A stretch of DNA of 64,000 bases from Otatea glauca (GCA_036346275.1 CM070728.1:19120723-19184722), one strand, 5' to 3'. Positions 1 through 11,957 are shown, counted from the stretch's first letter. Numbers and translations are program-made. The notes: generated by a model not told the origin, from the letters alone.

Positions 1-429
1 GAAGGCGAAGCTCGACCGCTCGAGCCAACCTCGAGCAGGGGCGAGCGAGCCCGTGCAAGTGCCGGGCGGCAGACGGGCGCAAGCGCCAAGAGCACCACAA
101 GGTGGGGCGAATCGGCGCCCCGCTTTTTCCTCACGCGAGCCAAAACGTGGTCGCGGCCGCAATGCCGCCCGAGGCCTTCCGGAGCCCGCAAACCCGGAGG
201 CCGAGCTACCTACGAGAACCTTCGGGGTGGTGGAGCGCTGTGACCGCAAAGACATGCAGCCTCCGGCTCCTACCACACCGGCGCATTTCCGCCACCGGGC
301 CCGTCTGCGCCACATGGAGCCGGTTGAGTGCGCCAAGACCGCACCACCCAGGCCTCACGCATTCCCGTGCGCCGCGGCCTCGGTAATGCCCTCGACATCC
401 GCGCCACCTCGAGGCGCGAAGAAAGATGG

Positions 430-1420
430 CGAGGACGCCGCCACTCACGTGTTGCGGATGGTGAGCGCCACTATCGCAGCCCGAGCCCCGATGGTCCCGA
501 CCACGGGCTTTTTGCTGGGATCCGCCAGCGGATTTCCCGCCCGATTCCGGCGCCTACCAACATTGCCAAGTACAGGGGCCACCAACCTGTGTCCGGCTCA
601 AGATTCCGGCTCGCATGCGGGGGGAGCGACAGATGATCTCTTCATCATCCAATTACCTCCCCATCTACCTCGCGGACTCGGCTCGAGCTCGCTCGAGTAC
701 CGCCAAAAACTGTCGAGAACGGGCCGACTTGAAGAATCTCTTCGTCGGTAACTTCGTGGCACTTACAAGCGCTCGAAACTCCTCGACGAAGGGCTGCAAC
801 AAGCAGCCTGTGGAAACCCTCCGACTACATCCGGCGGTTTTCCGCCGGTCAACGAGCTCCCGACATCTCCGACGCCGATGTCGTGGGAGCCTTCATCTAC
901 GGCACCTCACGCAAGGCCTTGTGCACAAGCGGCCGCTCAAGCCTGAACTACCAAGGAACTCCTCGACATCGCCATTTCAACCACGCCCGGCGAGGAGGCC
1001 GTAGGGGCTATTTTCAAGGAGGAAAGGCCCAGCAGAGCCAGCGCCCAAATCGGGTCTCCCCGACCGCCGACAAGCTAAGCGCACGGGAAGCGGATCCGTG
1101 AGACCAAGTGGTCGCCACGGTCGATCACCTAGCGGCGGTAGCGGCGGCGACCGCCGCCATTCGACCGCCGAAATTGATGGACGGCCCATGCCCAAACCAT
1201 GGGTTCTCCGTCAAGCACAAATACCGGATCGCGAAGTCCCGAGGCGCTATCTCTCTAGCGTCCCCACCACGCCGCGAGCAAAGGAAAGAAGCTCGCCGCG
1301 CCCCGCTGAACGGCGGAGAAGAAGCGAGCGACGAGTTCCCGAGCCCGACGGCCGCCTCATGATCTTCGAGGCCGGCTTGCTACGCCGACAAGCGTCGACT
1401 CAAGCTCGCATATCGCGAGT
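430..1420 (+). pseudogene. gag of retrotransposon copy 1
   Basis: Structural capsid/nucleocapsid polyprotein that packages element RNA in cytoplasmic particles. Fragments in three frames match grass Tat gag in order: TDDLFIIQ near 630, LFVGNF near 740, GEEAVGAIF near 990 (with breaks), and a conserved block containing LMDGPCPNHGF near 1,175-1,215. The frame changes at least four times. The stretch 1-430 is GC-rich and probably the gag N-terminal region or leader, but I recognise no motif there. Start codon unknown. Confidence 0.7.
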
Positions 1421-1439
1421 CCACACCGTCACGCCGGGC

Positions 1440-1870
1440 GTCCCCCAATATCTTCGGTGGTCGGAGTTCCCGATCACCTTTGATCGGACCGATCATCCCG
1501 ATCGCGTCCCCACAGGAAGGTACCACCGTGGTCACCCCGTCGTCGGAACGGCGCGCCACGAAGGTGCCGATGGACGGGGCGCCGCCTCAACATCCTCACG
1601 TTGAGACGCTCGACGCTATGGGGTCCCGCGCTCAAGCCTCCGGCCAAGCAAGGCACCTTTCCATGGCGTCATCCCCCGCCAAGAAGCCCATCCGCTCGGC
1701 GGTCGACCGCCCGTCACCTTCGGGAGCCGGAAACTTCCGCACCGAGACCCTCCTCGAGGTCGTGGATTTCCCGGCGCCTACCACGCCATCCTGGGGAGGC
1801 CATGCTCGCCAAGTTCATGGCGATCCCCGCCACGCCTACCTCAAGTGAAGATGCCCGGACCGCATGGAGT
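1440..1870 (+). pseudogene. retroviral-type aspartic protease of retrotransposon copy 1
   Basis: Protease that cleaves the Gag-Pol polyprotein. The family-typical lead-in EFPITFDRTDHPDRVP is seen at about 1,465-1,515. The active-site region (a degraded MDGxxxN motif) is near 1,570-1,600, followed by TLDAMG at about 1,605. PAPTTPSWGGHARQVHG near 1,765-1,825 corresponds to the conserved flap/C-terminal part, and KMPGPHGVIT near 1,848 closes the domain. The domain is read in at least three frames, so indels have broken it. Confidence 0.7.
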
Positions 1871-2109
1871 CATCACCGCGCATCGCCCTTCGACTTGCCT
1901 TCAATCGCGAGCTTGGCGGTGCGAAGCTCGCCTCGGCGATCGTTGCCTCGCGAACTCAACAAGCTCGGGGAAGGAAGCCGCGAGTCCGCCCCACGAATCC
2001 AAGAAATCGTGGGCGGGATCCTTCAAATCCGCCGAGGACACGAAGGAGGTCACGGTCGATCCTCGTGATCCGACCAAGACCGTCTTGGTCGAGCCACGCC
2101 CCGCCAAAT

Positions 2110-3350
2110 AGGAAAGCGCTCGTCGACTTCCTCCGCACTAACAAAGATGTCTTCGCATGGAGGTCCTCCGACATGCCGGGCATTCCAAAGGAGGTCGCCG
2201 AGCACTCCTTGAGCGTCCGACCAGGCTCAAAGCCGGTCGCCCAACGCCTGCGCCGCTTCGACGAGGAAAGGCGCAGGGTTATAGGGGAGGAGATCGCCAA
2301 ACTCTTGGCGCGGGGTTCAGAAAGAGGTGCGCCACCCTGAGTGGCTAGCCAACCCTGTACTTGTAAAAAAGAAGAACGGGCAATGGAGAATGTGTGTTGA
2401 CTATACGAGTCTCAACAAAGCATGCCCCAAGGACCCATTCCCCTTACCTCGCATCGACCAAGTCATCGACTCCACCGCTGGGTGCGAGTCTCTTTCCTTT
2501 CGGATGCCTACTCGGGCTACCACCAGATTGCGCTAAAGGAGTCCGACCACCGCGACTTCCTTCATCACTCCGCTCGCCTGTTCGCTATGTCACAATGCCC
2601 TTCGGCTGAAGAACGCGCGCTACATACCGCGATGTATGCAAACGTGCTTCAATGACCGATCGGCGCAACGTTGAGGCATATGTCGACGATATTGTCGTAA
2701 AGACCCGAAAGGTCGACGACCTTATCGCCGACCTAGAAGAGACTTTCGCGAACCTTCGACGGTTTCGCATAAAGCTCAACCTGCAGAAGTGCGTCTTCGG
2801 GTCCCCAAAGGAAAGCTCTTAGGCTTCATCGCCTCTCGAGCGAGGCATCGAGGCCAATCAGAGAAGATCTCGCGATCGCGAGGATGGGCCCGGCCAAGAA
2901 CCTCAAAGGGTCCAGAGGTGACCGGATGCTGGCGGCTTTGAGCCGCTTCGTCTCGCCGGCGTAACGCGAATGCCGCTACTGCCGCTCAAGAAACCGACCG
3001 CTTGGGCTGACACCGAGGCTCGGGAGGCCCTCACCCGCTTGAAGGCCTTCTGTCCTCGCCGCCATCTGGTCGCCCGGCACCAGTGAACTGGCCGCCCTCT
3101 ACATCGCCGCCACTACCCAAGTCGCCGCGGCCCTCGTGGTGGAGCGAGCGCGAAGAAGGCCGTGAGCTCAAGGTACAACGGCCGGTCTACTTCATCGCTG
3201 AGGTACTTTCCGAGTCCAAGACTCGGTACCACAGTGCGAAGTTACTCACGCGGTGCTCATCGCAAAGAGGAAACTCGTTCACTACTCGATCAACACGCCA
3301 TCACCGTGGTGACCACGCCCCACCAGGCGAGATCATCCACAATCGCGATG
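2110..3350 (+). pseudogene. reverse transcriptase and RNase H of retrotransposon copy 1
   Basis: RNA-directed DNA polymerase plus the Ty3/gypsy-type RNase H. Linker motif LRTNKDVFAWRSSDMPGIPK is at 2,133-2,190. The RT shows NPVLVKKKNGQWRMCVDYTS (2,352-2,410), LNKACPKDPFPLPRID, a broken DAYSGYHQI block (2,500-2,540), VTMPFG (2,590) and the catalytic YVDDIVVK (about 2,680-2,703). RNase H follows with RPVYFIAEVLSESKTRYHSAK near 3,182-3,240. At least five frame changes interrupt the reading. YVDD is the expected polymerase metal-binding motif and is intact locally. Confidence 0.85.
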
Positions 3351-3479
3351 CCTCGTGAAGGATAGCCAAATGGGCGCCGAGCTTAGCGGCCATGGCATAA
3401 TATACGCCCCTGACGGCGATCAAGTCGCAGCTCGCCGACTTCGCCGAGTGGACCAAAGCCTGTGCACCACGGTGGTCAA

Positions 3480-3860
3480 GACCCCAGCATCGACAATGTA
3501 CTTCGACGGTCTTACGCCAAGAATGGCGCGGCGCGGAGTCGCCATCATCTCCCACTCGGAACAAAGCTTCAATACGCCATTAGGTTGCTCTTCGACGCGA
3601 CCAACAACATTGCCGAGCACGAGGCTCGCCAACGGTCTCCGGATCGCCGCCGACCTCGGTGCTCGCCGCCACGCCCACGGGGACTCCAAGCTTGTCGTCG
3701 ACCAAGTCATGAAGGTCGCGGCCCCGAGACGCCCGCATGGCCGCAGTCATCGCCGAGAAGCACGCCGGCTCGAGGAGCGCTTCAAGGGTTTCGAGCTTCA
3801 CCATAGCTACCGACGTTACAATGGCGAGGCCGATCACCGCCAATCTTGCCTCCAGCAGAG
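3480..3860 (+). pseudogene. second (archaeal-type) RNase H of retrotransposon copy 1
   Basis: A second RNase H-like domain between RNase H and integrase, a hallmark of the Tat/Ogre lineage. Visible pieces in shifting frames are TPASTMYFDG (about 3,482-3,510, with the first catalytic Asp), LLFDATNNIAEHEA (3,588-3,628), ANGLRIAADLGARR (about 3,630-3,670) and GDSKLVVDQVMK (3,680-3,716). The order and spacing match the other copy, but the frame is broken several times. Confidence 0.75.
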
Positions 3861-4119
3861 CCCGTCCCGCCCGGATCTTCGTCTCGACCTCCCGCGCCCA
3901 TCGCCCACCGACTCGGCGGGTGGGCGCCACCGACCAATCCAAAGACGGCCGCCCGACCGACGCTTGGTCGGGCGAAGACTTGGTCGGATCTGCCCGCGGT
4001 GTGCTAGCACTCGAGTCCGATCGAGGAGGCCCTACATCGACCGCTTGTGGACGGGTCACTTCCCCGACCGACCGAGGCCGGCGCCTCGCCCGCGGGCAAA
4101 ATCCTTCGCCCCGATCGCC

Positions 4120-5180
4120 TGCACTTCTACAAAGGAGTCCCTCCGGTCCTCCAAAAATGTATCTTGACCGACCAAGGAAAGCAATTTCTTTGGACGACAT
4201 ACAGGAGTCTGCGGTCACCACGCAAAGACCCGATCTCTTGTGGGAAAGGCCTTTCGACAAGGTTTCATCGCCAACCTGCGTGTCGACGCCGAGCATATCG
4301 TGACGCACCGTGAAGGATGCCGTTCTTTGCTCGGCAGACGATCCGCCAAAGCCTGCTTTACGACGATCCCCATCACGTGGCCTTTGCCGTCTGGGACTCG
4401 ATTTGGTCCTGCCTTCAGAAAGCGCCCGGGCTTCACCCACCTACTCGTCGCGGTAGACAAGTTCACCAAGTGGATAGAGGCCAAGCGGTCGTGAGCGCCA
4501 CGTCGGTACAAGCGCCATCTTCTTCCGCGACATCGCTTTTAGGTTTGGAGTCCCAAACTCCATCATCACCGGCAACGGAACACGAGTTCACGGGAAGGAA
4601 TTTCTCGAGTTCTGTGGACGACTTCAACATCCGTGTCGATTGGCGGCGAGAGCCATCCGCGGACTAACGGCCGGTCGAGCGCACTAACGGCATGATCCTT
4701 CAAGGACTCTGCCGCGGATCTTCGATCGGCTCGAGCATTTCGCAGTGGCGGGTAGCCGAGCGCCTCCGTGCTCGAGTCTGCGGACCACGCCGAGGCGGCG
4801 ACCGGTTCACACCCTTCTTTATGGTGTTGGCTGACGCTTTTGCCCATCGACCGGAATACGGCTCCCGAGATTGCAAGCCTTCGATGAGGCTCGGGGCTCG
4901 CCCGCAACAAGGCGCCATCGACCGGCCGACGAGGCGTTGCGGCGTGGCAAATCTGCGATCGGCGGATATCAACAAGCCTGCGCCGCTACCACACCGCCAA
5001 GTTCGAGGGCGATCCTTGTGTTGGCGACTTGGTTCTGCGTCGGTCCGGACAACCAAAGATAAGCTGGTGGCGCCCCACGGGAGGGTCCTTTCACCGTCGT
5101 GGAAGTTCTCGGACCGCACCTTCCGACTCAAGGGCGCCGATGGTCGCATCCTCCCTAATGCCCGAACATTGAAAAGTTAA
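4120..5180 (+). pseudogene. integrase of retrotransposon copy 1
   Basis: Integrase that would insert the element's cDNA into chromosomes. In order, with frame breaks: a zinc-binding HHCC region (GKAFRQGF at 4,241; CRSLL/FFARQ near 4,320), the core entry around TIPITWPF (4,365-4,390), THLLVAVDKFTKWIEAK (4,436-4,488), the central Asp region (broken IITDNGT near 4,560), LEFCxDFNIRVDW (4,605-4,643), GMILQGL (4,690-4,710) and a C-terminal chromatin-interacting tail with TFRLKxADGRILPNA near 5,120-5,165. The pol reading ends about 5,180. Confidence 0.8.
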
Positions 5181-5324
5181 GGCGATTCTATCCCTAAACT
5201 CTTTTCCTCTTCCTAGCATGCTCTTTACCTTTTTCCTTCCGAGCACCTGGTCGCCGTGCGACGACTCGGGGCGCCTTCGGCGCCCGTTCGGTACTGGTCG
5301 GCACTTGCGCGGGTTGATGACCCA

Positions 5325-5690
5325 ACCGACCACAAGGTCCTTCCCGGCGGTAACTCCTTTGACCCAAGTGCTCTGCACCACGCCCCGGTGGCTATGGTTG
5401 CTAACACTTCAGGAAGAAGGAAGTACCCGAGTGGAGTGACCTTTGGGTCGGCGAGAACACTCCTCCCGCACGAACTCAGCCTATCCCACGCTTATGAGGG
5501 CACGTGACCCGACCGGTCATGAGGTCCATCCCGGTAACCCTCTCAACCCAAGTGTTACGGCCTCGCCCGTGCTCTACGGTTGCTAAGTAGCACTTTGCGG
5601 AAGAAGGAAGTGCCGAGTGGAAAGATCCCTGGCGGTCTAGAACACTCCTATCCTCACAAGTGCGCCTAACCGCCATAGCCAAGTCTCCAA
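5325..5690. repeat. degenerate tandem duplication of about 185 bp in retrotransposon copy 1
   Basis: Two adjacent related blocks share AGGTCC, GGTAAC, AACCCAAGTG-type steps, GGTTGCTAA, GGAAGAAGGAAGT and AGAACACTCCT in the same order, at about 5,325-5,505 and 5,508-5,690. The stretch 5,180-5,870 lies between the end of pol and the antisense ORF and I see no coding motif in it. The same duplication is in copy 2 near 26,950-27,300, so it is part of the element. Confidence 0.6.
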
Positions 5691-5879
5691 TCCACCTCGC
5701 TCCTCCCAAAACAACCCGACCCTACGCACAAGTGGCCCCGGTCCTTAGGGCTATGGTCGACCAAACGCTCATCCTAAATACGAAAAAGGGCGAGGGACGA
5801 TTCGGGACTTGATAATTTCAAGATTGTTTAAATAACGGTCTTTACAATCTAAGAAGGATAAAGCTAACTTTTTCTACTC

Positions 5880-8800
5880 TTCTTGACGCGGCCGGTGGCG
5901 AGGCGGAGAGTTGGTCGCCTCACGGCTTCGAAGGCGGCTGCAGGCGGATGCGGTGGCGATCTCCAGGCGTCGCGGCTCAACCAAGAGCTCGAACCGTCGA
6001 TCTCCTCGTCGATCCGGTTCCCAGCCACGCCGCTCCCCACCACCGCGAGGTCGATGCCATCGTATGCGAGATGGTGTTGACGGCACCGATGAAGCTCAAG
6101 CGCGGCACGGTGACCACCGCCTCTTCTCTGATCGGCACTCGGGCGGTAGCGAGAGCAAGGGCACTCGCCCTGCCGGCTCCAAGGATGCGGTCGCAGACCT
6201 CGGCCGACCTTGCGGAGGCCTCGGCTCGGCGCTCATCTCGCCCGACCGCCTCCGCCGACCTTCCGCGCCGCCGGGCCTCGCCCCGCCACGATCGCCACGT
6301 CACGGGCGGCGAAGCCGTTCTCTGCGCCTCCGCGGCCTTCAGATTCTTCTGCGCCTCTGATTGCGGAGATTTTGGATAAGTTCGCCACGTGGGTCGCACC
6401 CCAAACTTAATTGAAGAATTGAGACACTTACGGCGCGGAGTTGGTCGATTGCGACTTCAGACTTGGCGCCTCGTATGAAGTCTTGGCTCGGCCGGCTCAT
6501 ACGGCGATCGCCGCTCGGGCGAACTCGAGGCGGCCCCCGAGCCTTGTTCGCTCGGTCGCGGGCGTGTTACTGCGTCTGCGCGATCCTCCCGCAACAGCGG
6601 CATCCTTGGCCTCGGTGACCTCGTCGTGAGGACTCGATTCGCCATTTTCGCCCTCAAAGCCTTGGCTCTAGCGCTCATCATGAAGGGCCTTTGTGGCCTC
6701 TTCAAATCCTTGGCGGATCACCACCGCCTCGAGCCGCCTAATCGCGCAGGCCTCTGGGCTAAGCGCGACTCAAGCGCAACCGATTGCACTCCTCATTGCT
6801 GCGCCACGTGTGTCGGGCGCCGCAAACTCGACCGACGCGAGCGATCCGCAAGTCTTTGCAAAAATGTGGACACTCCGTTAGTCGCGCGGAAGAACTATCA
6901 AAAATGTGCGACGAATCAGAACTTTTGGTGACCTACAGGCGTGTTTGGACTCCCGACCATCATATCCGGTATACAGTGGAAGACTTTAGAGCAAGGGCTA
7001 GACCTTCACGGATCGCCCTATCTTCGGCCGGCGCCAGCGCGCCTTGCGAAGGTGGCCCACTCGCTCTCCTCCGCCTCACCCATGGCGCGCCCGACAGGAA
7101 TTACACGTGGCGGCGCCTGCCGCCGCTCGTTGGGCGGGGCGCCACCCGCAAAGCACCATGGGCAAGGGTGGCGAGGTCAACCCTCAAATCCTCTCGGCGA
7201 CTTGCGCTGAGGGCATCGGTCGACACCTCCCCACGGGGCGAGGTTCGGGCACCTCCGTCGCCGGCCACGACGGGCGCGATCACCGGCAACGCCGTTGTCT
7301 CATCCTCGAAAGCGGCGATCACGTCGTCGGGAGGTCCCAGCCGAGGCGGAAGTTCTTCTTCGCACGACCTCGGGTGGGGCTCTGTCCCTCGGCATCGCGC
7401 CCTCGGACCGGACGCCGTGACCTTCGCCGACCCAACCGGGTCACAAATCACCGCGCCGTTACTTGCGGGGCGATGTGGCACGCCCCACGATCACCCAAGA
7501 TAAGCGCCAGCGTTGCAAAGATGCAAGAGTCGCTCGGGCGGCTTTGCCAAAAAGAAAATGCTCCAAAATAAAATAATAATACACTTACAAGGCCGGCGGG
7601 TGCGCGGCACGCGCGCCTCTTTGCTTGCCCCCGCCAAGATCGATGTACGGTCGCTTCTGAAGCCACCTCCGGTAGAGACGCTGCGGCGAGCGCAAGCGCA
7701 AGATCACCCCACCGAGGATCCGTGGCCACGGGCCCGTGTGCCGCCCTCGGCCGAGTCCACGCTTCGGCCGCCGCCGATCGGCGGTCGGAAAAACCCACCA
7801 TAGGGGTGGCGGAGGCACCTCCGCCGTGTCGTGGAAGTCGTCCCCACGGCGGTGGTCTCGACACATCCTCGCCCGCCGCAGGCGCGCTGTAGCGTTCCTT
7901 TTCTTCCTCCTCCTTTCCTCCTTCCGCTTCTTGCGGGAGGAGTCGACCTCTGCCGTCCTCGCCGGGCGGCCATCGCGCTTCCTTATCCCGGGAGGCGGCG
8001 CTGGGAAGACATCCCATGAGCCCGAGAGGATGCGGGAATGTCGGTCAAGTCGAAGAGACGAGAAAAGAGAGGCGAAAGGAATTTCACCGCTTACAGATTC
8101 GGCGGAAAAGCGCCGAGAATGGCTCGGGTGGCCATCCGCGGCCTGATGGGCGCGCGTAGCGGCCGCCACCCGAGCCTCCACCTCGAGGCAGCGCCGGCTC
8201 GGGTTCGGCCATCCTCGCCCGGTCGGACGGCCCGCATCTCACGGAACAGGGGTGCGGCACGTGCACAAGTGGTTGCCGCGCATCCCCATGAAGCGCGCAC
8301 AACCCGTCCCTGAGCCCGCCTCCTTTGAGCCTGATGCGCTCCACGATCGGGGCGGCTTGTTCTTCTCCTCTTTGGCGCCCGGTTCCCGCTCCTCGCCACG
8401 GGAAGCTCTCGGTGAAACGAGGCGCTATTTGTCGCCAACGTTTGAGCGTAGAGCCATTGAACGCCACCCTTGTTAGGCGAGGGCGCTTCACCTCCAGTAC
8501 TCCGTGCTCGGCCGGGCGGGCGAGGGGCAGCCACCAGGCGCCCTGGCCTCAGGCGGCTTGTCCTTCGAGCCTTGCACGAAGAAGTGCCTCCTAGCGCCCA
8601 GTCGCGGCTCGATCCCCAAGAAGGCCGCAGCGTGATGAAGATGGCGATGTGGAGGACCCCATTAGGGTTGAGATGGTGCACCTCCACCTTGTAATGAAAC
8701 AACGACCCGGACGAGCGGGTGCGGTGGCGAGCCAAAGCCGCTCGAGAAGAACGAGGCGGGCACCACGATCTCGTCGCCCGGCCTTGGTGATAGCCCGGTC

Positions 8801-8920
8801 GGCACCCTCCAGTAGGAAGGTCTGCGGCATGAGGAAGCCCTTCTTCACCAAGCCGATCGCGCCGGTTGTCTTGCGCGAGCACTCCGCCACGACATCTTCA
8901 CTGGGGAGACGGTGGAAGGT
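5880..8920 (-). pseudogene. antisense ORF, 'putative gypsy type transposon' domain (PF04195-like), copy 1
   Basis: A gene on the strand opposite to gag-pol. Reading leftward from about 8,890, the visible pieces are AIGLVKKGFLMPQTF, then FHYKVEVHHLNPNGVLHIAI (20 residues, about 8,700-8,640), the signature of the grass domain annotated as putative gypsy-type transposon. Further left are a charged low-complexity region (PPQEAEGGKEEEE-like, about 7,950-7,850) and an Ala/Arg/Glu-rich region of coiled-coil type near 6,400-5,980. GTAAGT donors on this strand at about 7,590 and 6,430 suggest introns. A TATA box lies about 110 bp upstream of the first motif. Function is unknown. Antisense genes in this position are known from related elements such as maize Grande. 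Several frameshifts. Confidence 0.65.
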
Positions 8921-9030
8921 GAGAAAGAAAGGTGGGGTTTTCTTTCCTTAGCTCTCTGGTGCTCTTCTTGTTTGAGGCGAGAGAGAGAAAGGGCAAGAAA
9001 GCGTGACCACTCGAAAGCACCCAGCAGGCG

Positions 9031-9038
9031 TATTTATA
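9031..9038 (-). promoter_or_regulatory. TATA box for the antisense ORF, copy 1
   Basis: TATAAATA on the minus strand, about 110-140 bp upstream of the first conserved antisense-ORF motif. The same site is in copy 2 (30,658-30,664). The strand, spacing and conservation suggest the antisense gene has its own promoter, separate from the LTR. The stretch 9,040-9,800 is otherwise non-coding element sequence. Confidence 0.5.
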
Positions 9039-9799
9039 GAGGGCGAGCGAGCGCCGCCCAGCGGGCGCCCGTCAGCCGGCGTCGCGACCACCCTCGTCTG
9101 TCGCGCCGACTGGTAACTCCGGTTTCCAATACCACTCCGCTTTTAATCCTGTCTTGTCAGTAAAGGGCCATAAAGACGCCGCCCGAACAACGTGTCCGTA
9201 ACCTCTCGGTCTCGCCTTTAGGCGGAGCAGTTGCTCGGTAGCGAGAAGCCCAGGCGCTGCGGCCCCAAGGCGGCAAAAGCTTTGTGGCTTGCGCCAGGGC
9301 CGAGGCTGTGGGTTCAAAAGGCCTACCCGCGGATGGGTATAAAGCCGCCCAGACAAAAACTTGAGCAAGGGCGGTATGAGGTGAGCCCCACGGTGGGCCT
9401 CGGTTAGGTCGGTGACGGCCTAATCACCTCTACTCGCGTCAGAGACCATACTTCACACTCTCCGGGAGCTCATCAATGGCGACGGCCGGTGTGCTCTGGT
9501 CGGTGGACGACCTAGAGTCCATCTGGATTGAGTAAAGAAAGGTTTTTATGGGTCGCCCCACGCAGGGCGGACACCCTACTCAGGGACCGTCGCTCGGAAG
9601 GGTCCCCCTTGGGCGGGACCTCCCGGGACCCACTCGGACTACCGCTATTAGCTCCACGAGCACGGCGTTCAAACCAACGCAGTAAGCGCGCGCTCATCCC
9701 TCCCGGTCCCACACTGCGGATGGGGTATACATGTGGGATAGACGGCGACCATTCCTCTCGCGGCTACCCTGCGCCCGACGAGGACTCGAGAAGGATGCC

Positions 9800-10066
9800 C
9801 CACGTCCGGCTACGACGGTAGCGAGCACTCACGTCCGGCTACGGCGGTAGCGAGCACTCACGTCCGGCTACGACGGTGGCGAGCACTCACGTCCGGCTAC
9901 GACGGTAGCGAGCACTCACGTCCGGCTACGACGGTAGCGAGCACTCACGTCCGGCTCACGGCGGTAAATGAGCACTCACGTCCGGCTCGGCGGTAAGCGA
10001 GCACTCACGTCCGGCTACGGCCGGTGGCGAGCACTCACGTCCGCTACGGCGTTAAGCGAGCACTTG
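9800..10066. repeat. 29-bp satellite array in retrotransposon copy 1
   Basis: About nine head-to-tail units of roughly 29-31 bp, each with ACGTCCGGCTACGACGG followed by a GCGAGCACTC-type end. Units differ by single substitutions and small indels. The array sits between the antisense ORF promoter region and the longer satellite. Copy 2 has the same array with C-to-T and G-to-A type differences. Confidence 0.9.
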
Positions 10067-11410
10067 GACACTAGAACCTCACGGAGGCATCCGGCCGTCC
10101 TCGCCGACCAAGGCACCGTCTAGCTACGGCGTTAAACGAGCACTCGGACACGAGCCTCACGAGGCATCCGGTCGTCCCGCCGACCAAAGCGATCGGACAC
10201 TAGAACCTCACGGAGGCATCCGGTCGTCCCTGCCAGACCAAGGCGCGTCTGCTACTGACGTTAAGCGAGCACTCGGACACCGAACCTCACAGAGGCATCC
10301 GGTCGTCCTGCCGACCAAGGCACTCGGACACCAGAACCTCACAGAGGCATCCGGTCGTCCTGCCGACCAAGGCAGTCGGACACTAGAACCTCACGAGGCA
10401 TCCGGTCGTCTGCCAGGCCAAGGCGGCGGACACTAGAACCTCACAGAGGCATCCGGTCGCCCCCAGACCAAGGCACTTTCGGACACGAGGAACCTCACGA
10501 GGCATCCGGTCGTCCTGCCGGCCAAGGCGGCCGGACACTAGAACCTCACGAGGCATCCGGTGCGTCCTGCCAGGCCAAGGCCTTTGTCAGCTACGGCGTT
10601 AAGCGAGCACTTTCGGACACGAGAACCTCACGAGGCATCGGTCGTCCTGCCGAAACCAAAGCGATCGGACACTAGAACCTCACGGAGGCATCCGGTCGTC
10701 CCCTGCCGACCAAGGCTTTGTCTAGCTACGACGTTAAGCGAGCACTCGGACACCGAACCTCACGAGAGGCATCCGGTCGTCCTGCCGACCAAGGCACTCG
10801 GACACGAGAACCTCACAGAGGCATCCGGCCGTCCCGCAGGCCAAGGCACTCGGACACCAGAACCTCACGAGGCATCCGGTCGTCCTGCCGACCAAGGCGG
10901 CGGACACTAGAACCTCACGCGAGGCATCGGTCGTCCTGCTGAGCCAAAGCGTCGGACACTAGAACCTCACGGAGGCATCCGGTCGTCCTGCCGCCACCAA
11001 GGCCTTTGTCTAGCTACGGCGTTAAGCGAGCACTCGGACACGAGAACCTCACGGAGGCATCCGGTCGTCCTGTGAGCCAAGCGGTCGGACACTAGAACCT
11101 CACGGAGGCATCCGGTCGTCCTGCCGACCAAGGCCTTTGTCTAGCTACGACGTTAAGCGAGCACTTTCGGACACCGAACCTCACAGAGGCATCCGGTCGT
11201 CCTGCCAGGCCAAGGCACTCGGACACCGAACCTCACAGAGGCATCCGGTCGTCCTGCGACCAAGGCACTCGGACACGAGAACCTCACGAGGCATCGGTCG
11301 TCCTGCCAGGCCAAAGGCACCGGACACTAGAACCTCACGAGGCATCCGGTCGTCTGCCAGGCCAAGGCACTCGGACACCCGAACCTCACGAGGCATCCGG
11401 TCATACGGCG
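10067..11410. repeat. about 52-bp satellite with higher-order structure, copy 1
   Basis: Roughly two dozen units of about 50-56 bp built on CTAGAACCTCACGGAGGCAT, CCGGTCGTCCTGCC and CCAAGGCACTCGGACAC. A variant of the 29-bp unit (TAGCTACGGCGTTAAGCGAG) is inserted at 10,121, 10,251, 10,589, 10,723, 11,011 and 11,142. These form pairs about 130 bp apart that recur every 420-470 bp, so the array has a three-level higher-order period. Confidence 0.9.
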
Positions 11411-11503
11411 ACCGATGCACCATCCACAACGATTAAAATTAAAGCAAACTCATCGCGAGACATTTTCATAAAGAAAAAGAAAATTTCATTATAGGCCAGA
11501 GGC

Positions 11504-11957
11504 TCAAACTTTACACAACTTTACACACGATATCAAGCGAGATACAAGAGTGGCCTGTTGCACCACAGCGAGGACTCTACCCCGCCTAGAACCTATCAAA
11601 CATCCGTGCGGCATCGGTGGCACAAGCGGCATCTTGGTAGGCCCTTGCGGTCGGCGGGACGGCCGCCACGGCGCGGCAACACGCCGATGCCTCTGCTTGC
11701 GCCGTTCGGCGACATCGGCGCGGCCGCACCAACTTCTGATCGGCGCCCTTGCGCCATCGCCTCGAAGGGCCCCCTTACCACCTCGAGCCTCGGGCGGCCT
11801 CGGCGTGGCGTCAGCGAAGCGGCGTCGCGGTGCGGCTTCTTCCTCCACGAGCTCGGCCATCGCTGGTCGAACTTCCCAAAGCTTCTGCGGAGGATCTTCT
11901 TCTTCTCACCGTAGCGCCATCGCCAAAGCTAAAGACTAGAGGATGTCTCGAAGCCAT
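11504..11957 (-). pseudogene. second small antisense ORF, copy 1
   Basis: Minus-strand reading frame starting MASRHPLVFSFGDGATV at 11,957 and running about 150 codons to 11,504 with at least one probable frame change. A TATATATAT box lies at about 12,009-12,018, 50-60 bp upstream. The equivalent in copy 2 (33,100-33,560) has an early stop. I do not recognise a domain. It could be a real accessory ORF of the element or a chance open frame in GC-rich sequence. The matching TATA box in both copies is the main support. Confidence 0.35.

Noticed and set aside
3580..4440. 286-codon open frame on the minus strand within the retrotransposon
   Set aside because: It overlaps the plus-strand RNase H and integrase motifs, is an antisense shadow in GC-rich DNA, and is not open in copy 2.
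11427..11470. A-rich stretch AAAGAAAAAGAAAATTTC as the polypurine tract of retrotransposon copy 1
   Set aside because: It is not followed by a TG-starting LTR, and more than 1.2 kb separates it from the LTR-type promoter. It may be the 3' end of the antisense transcript.
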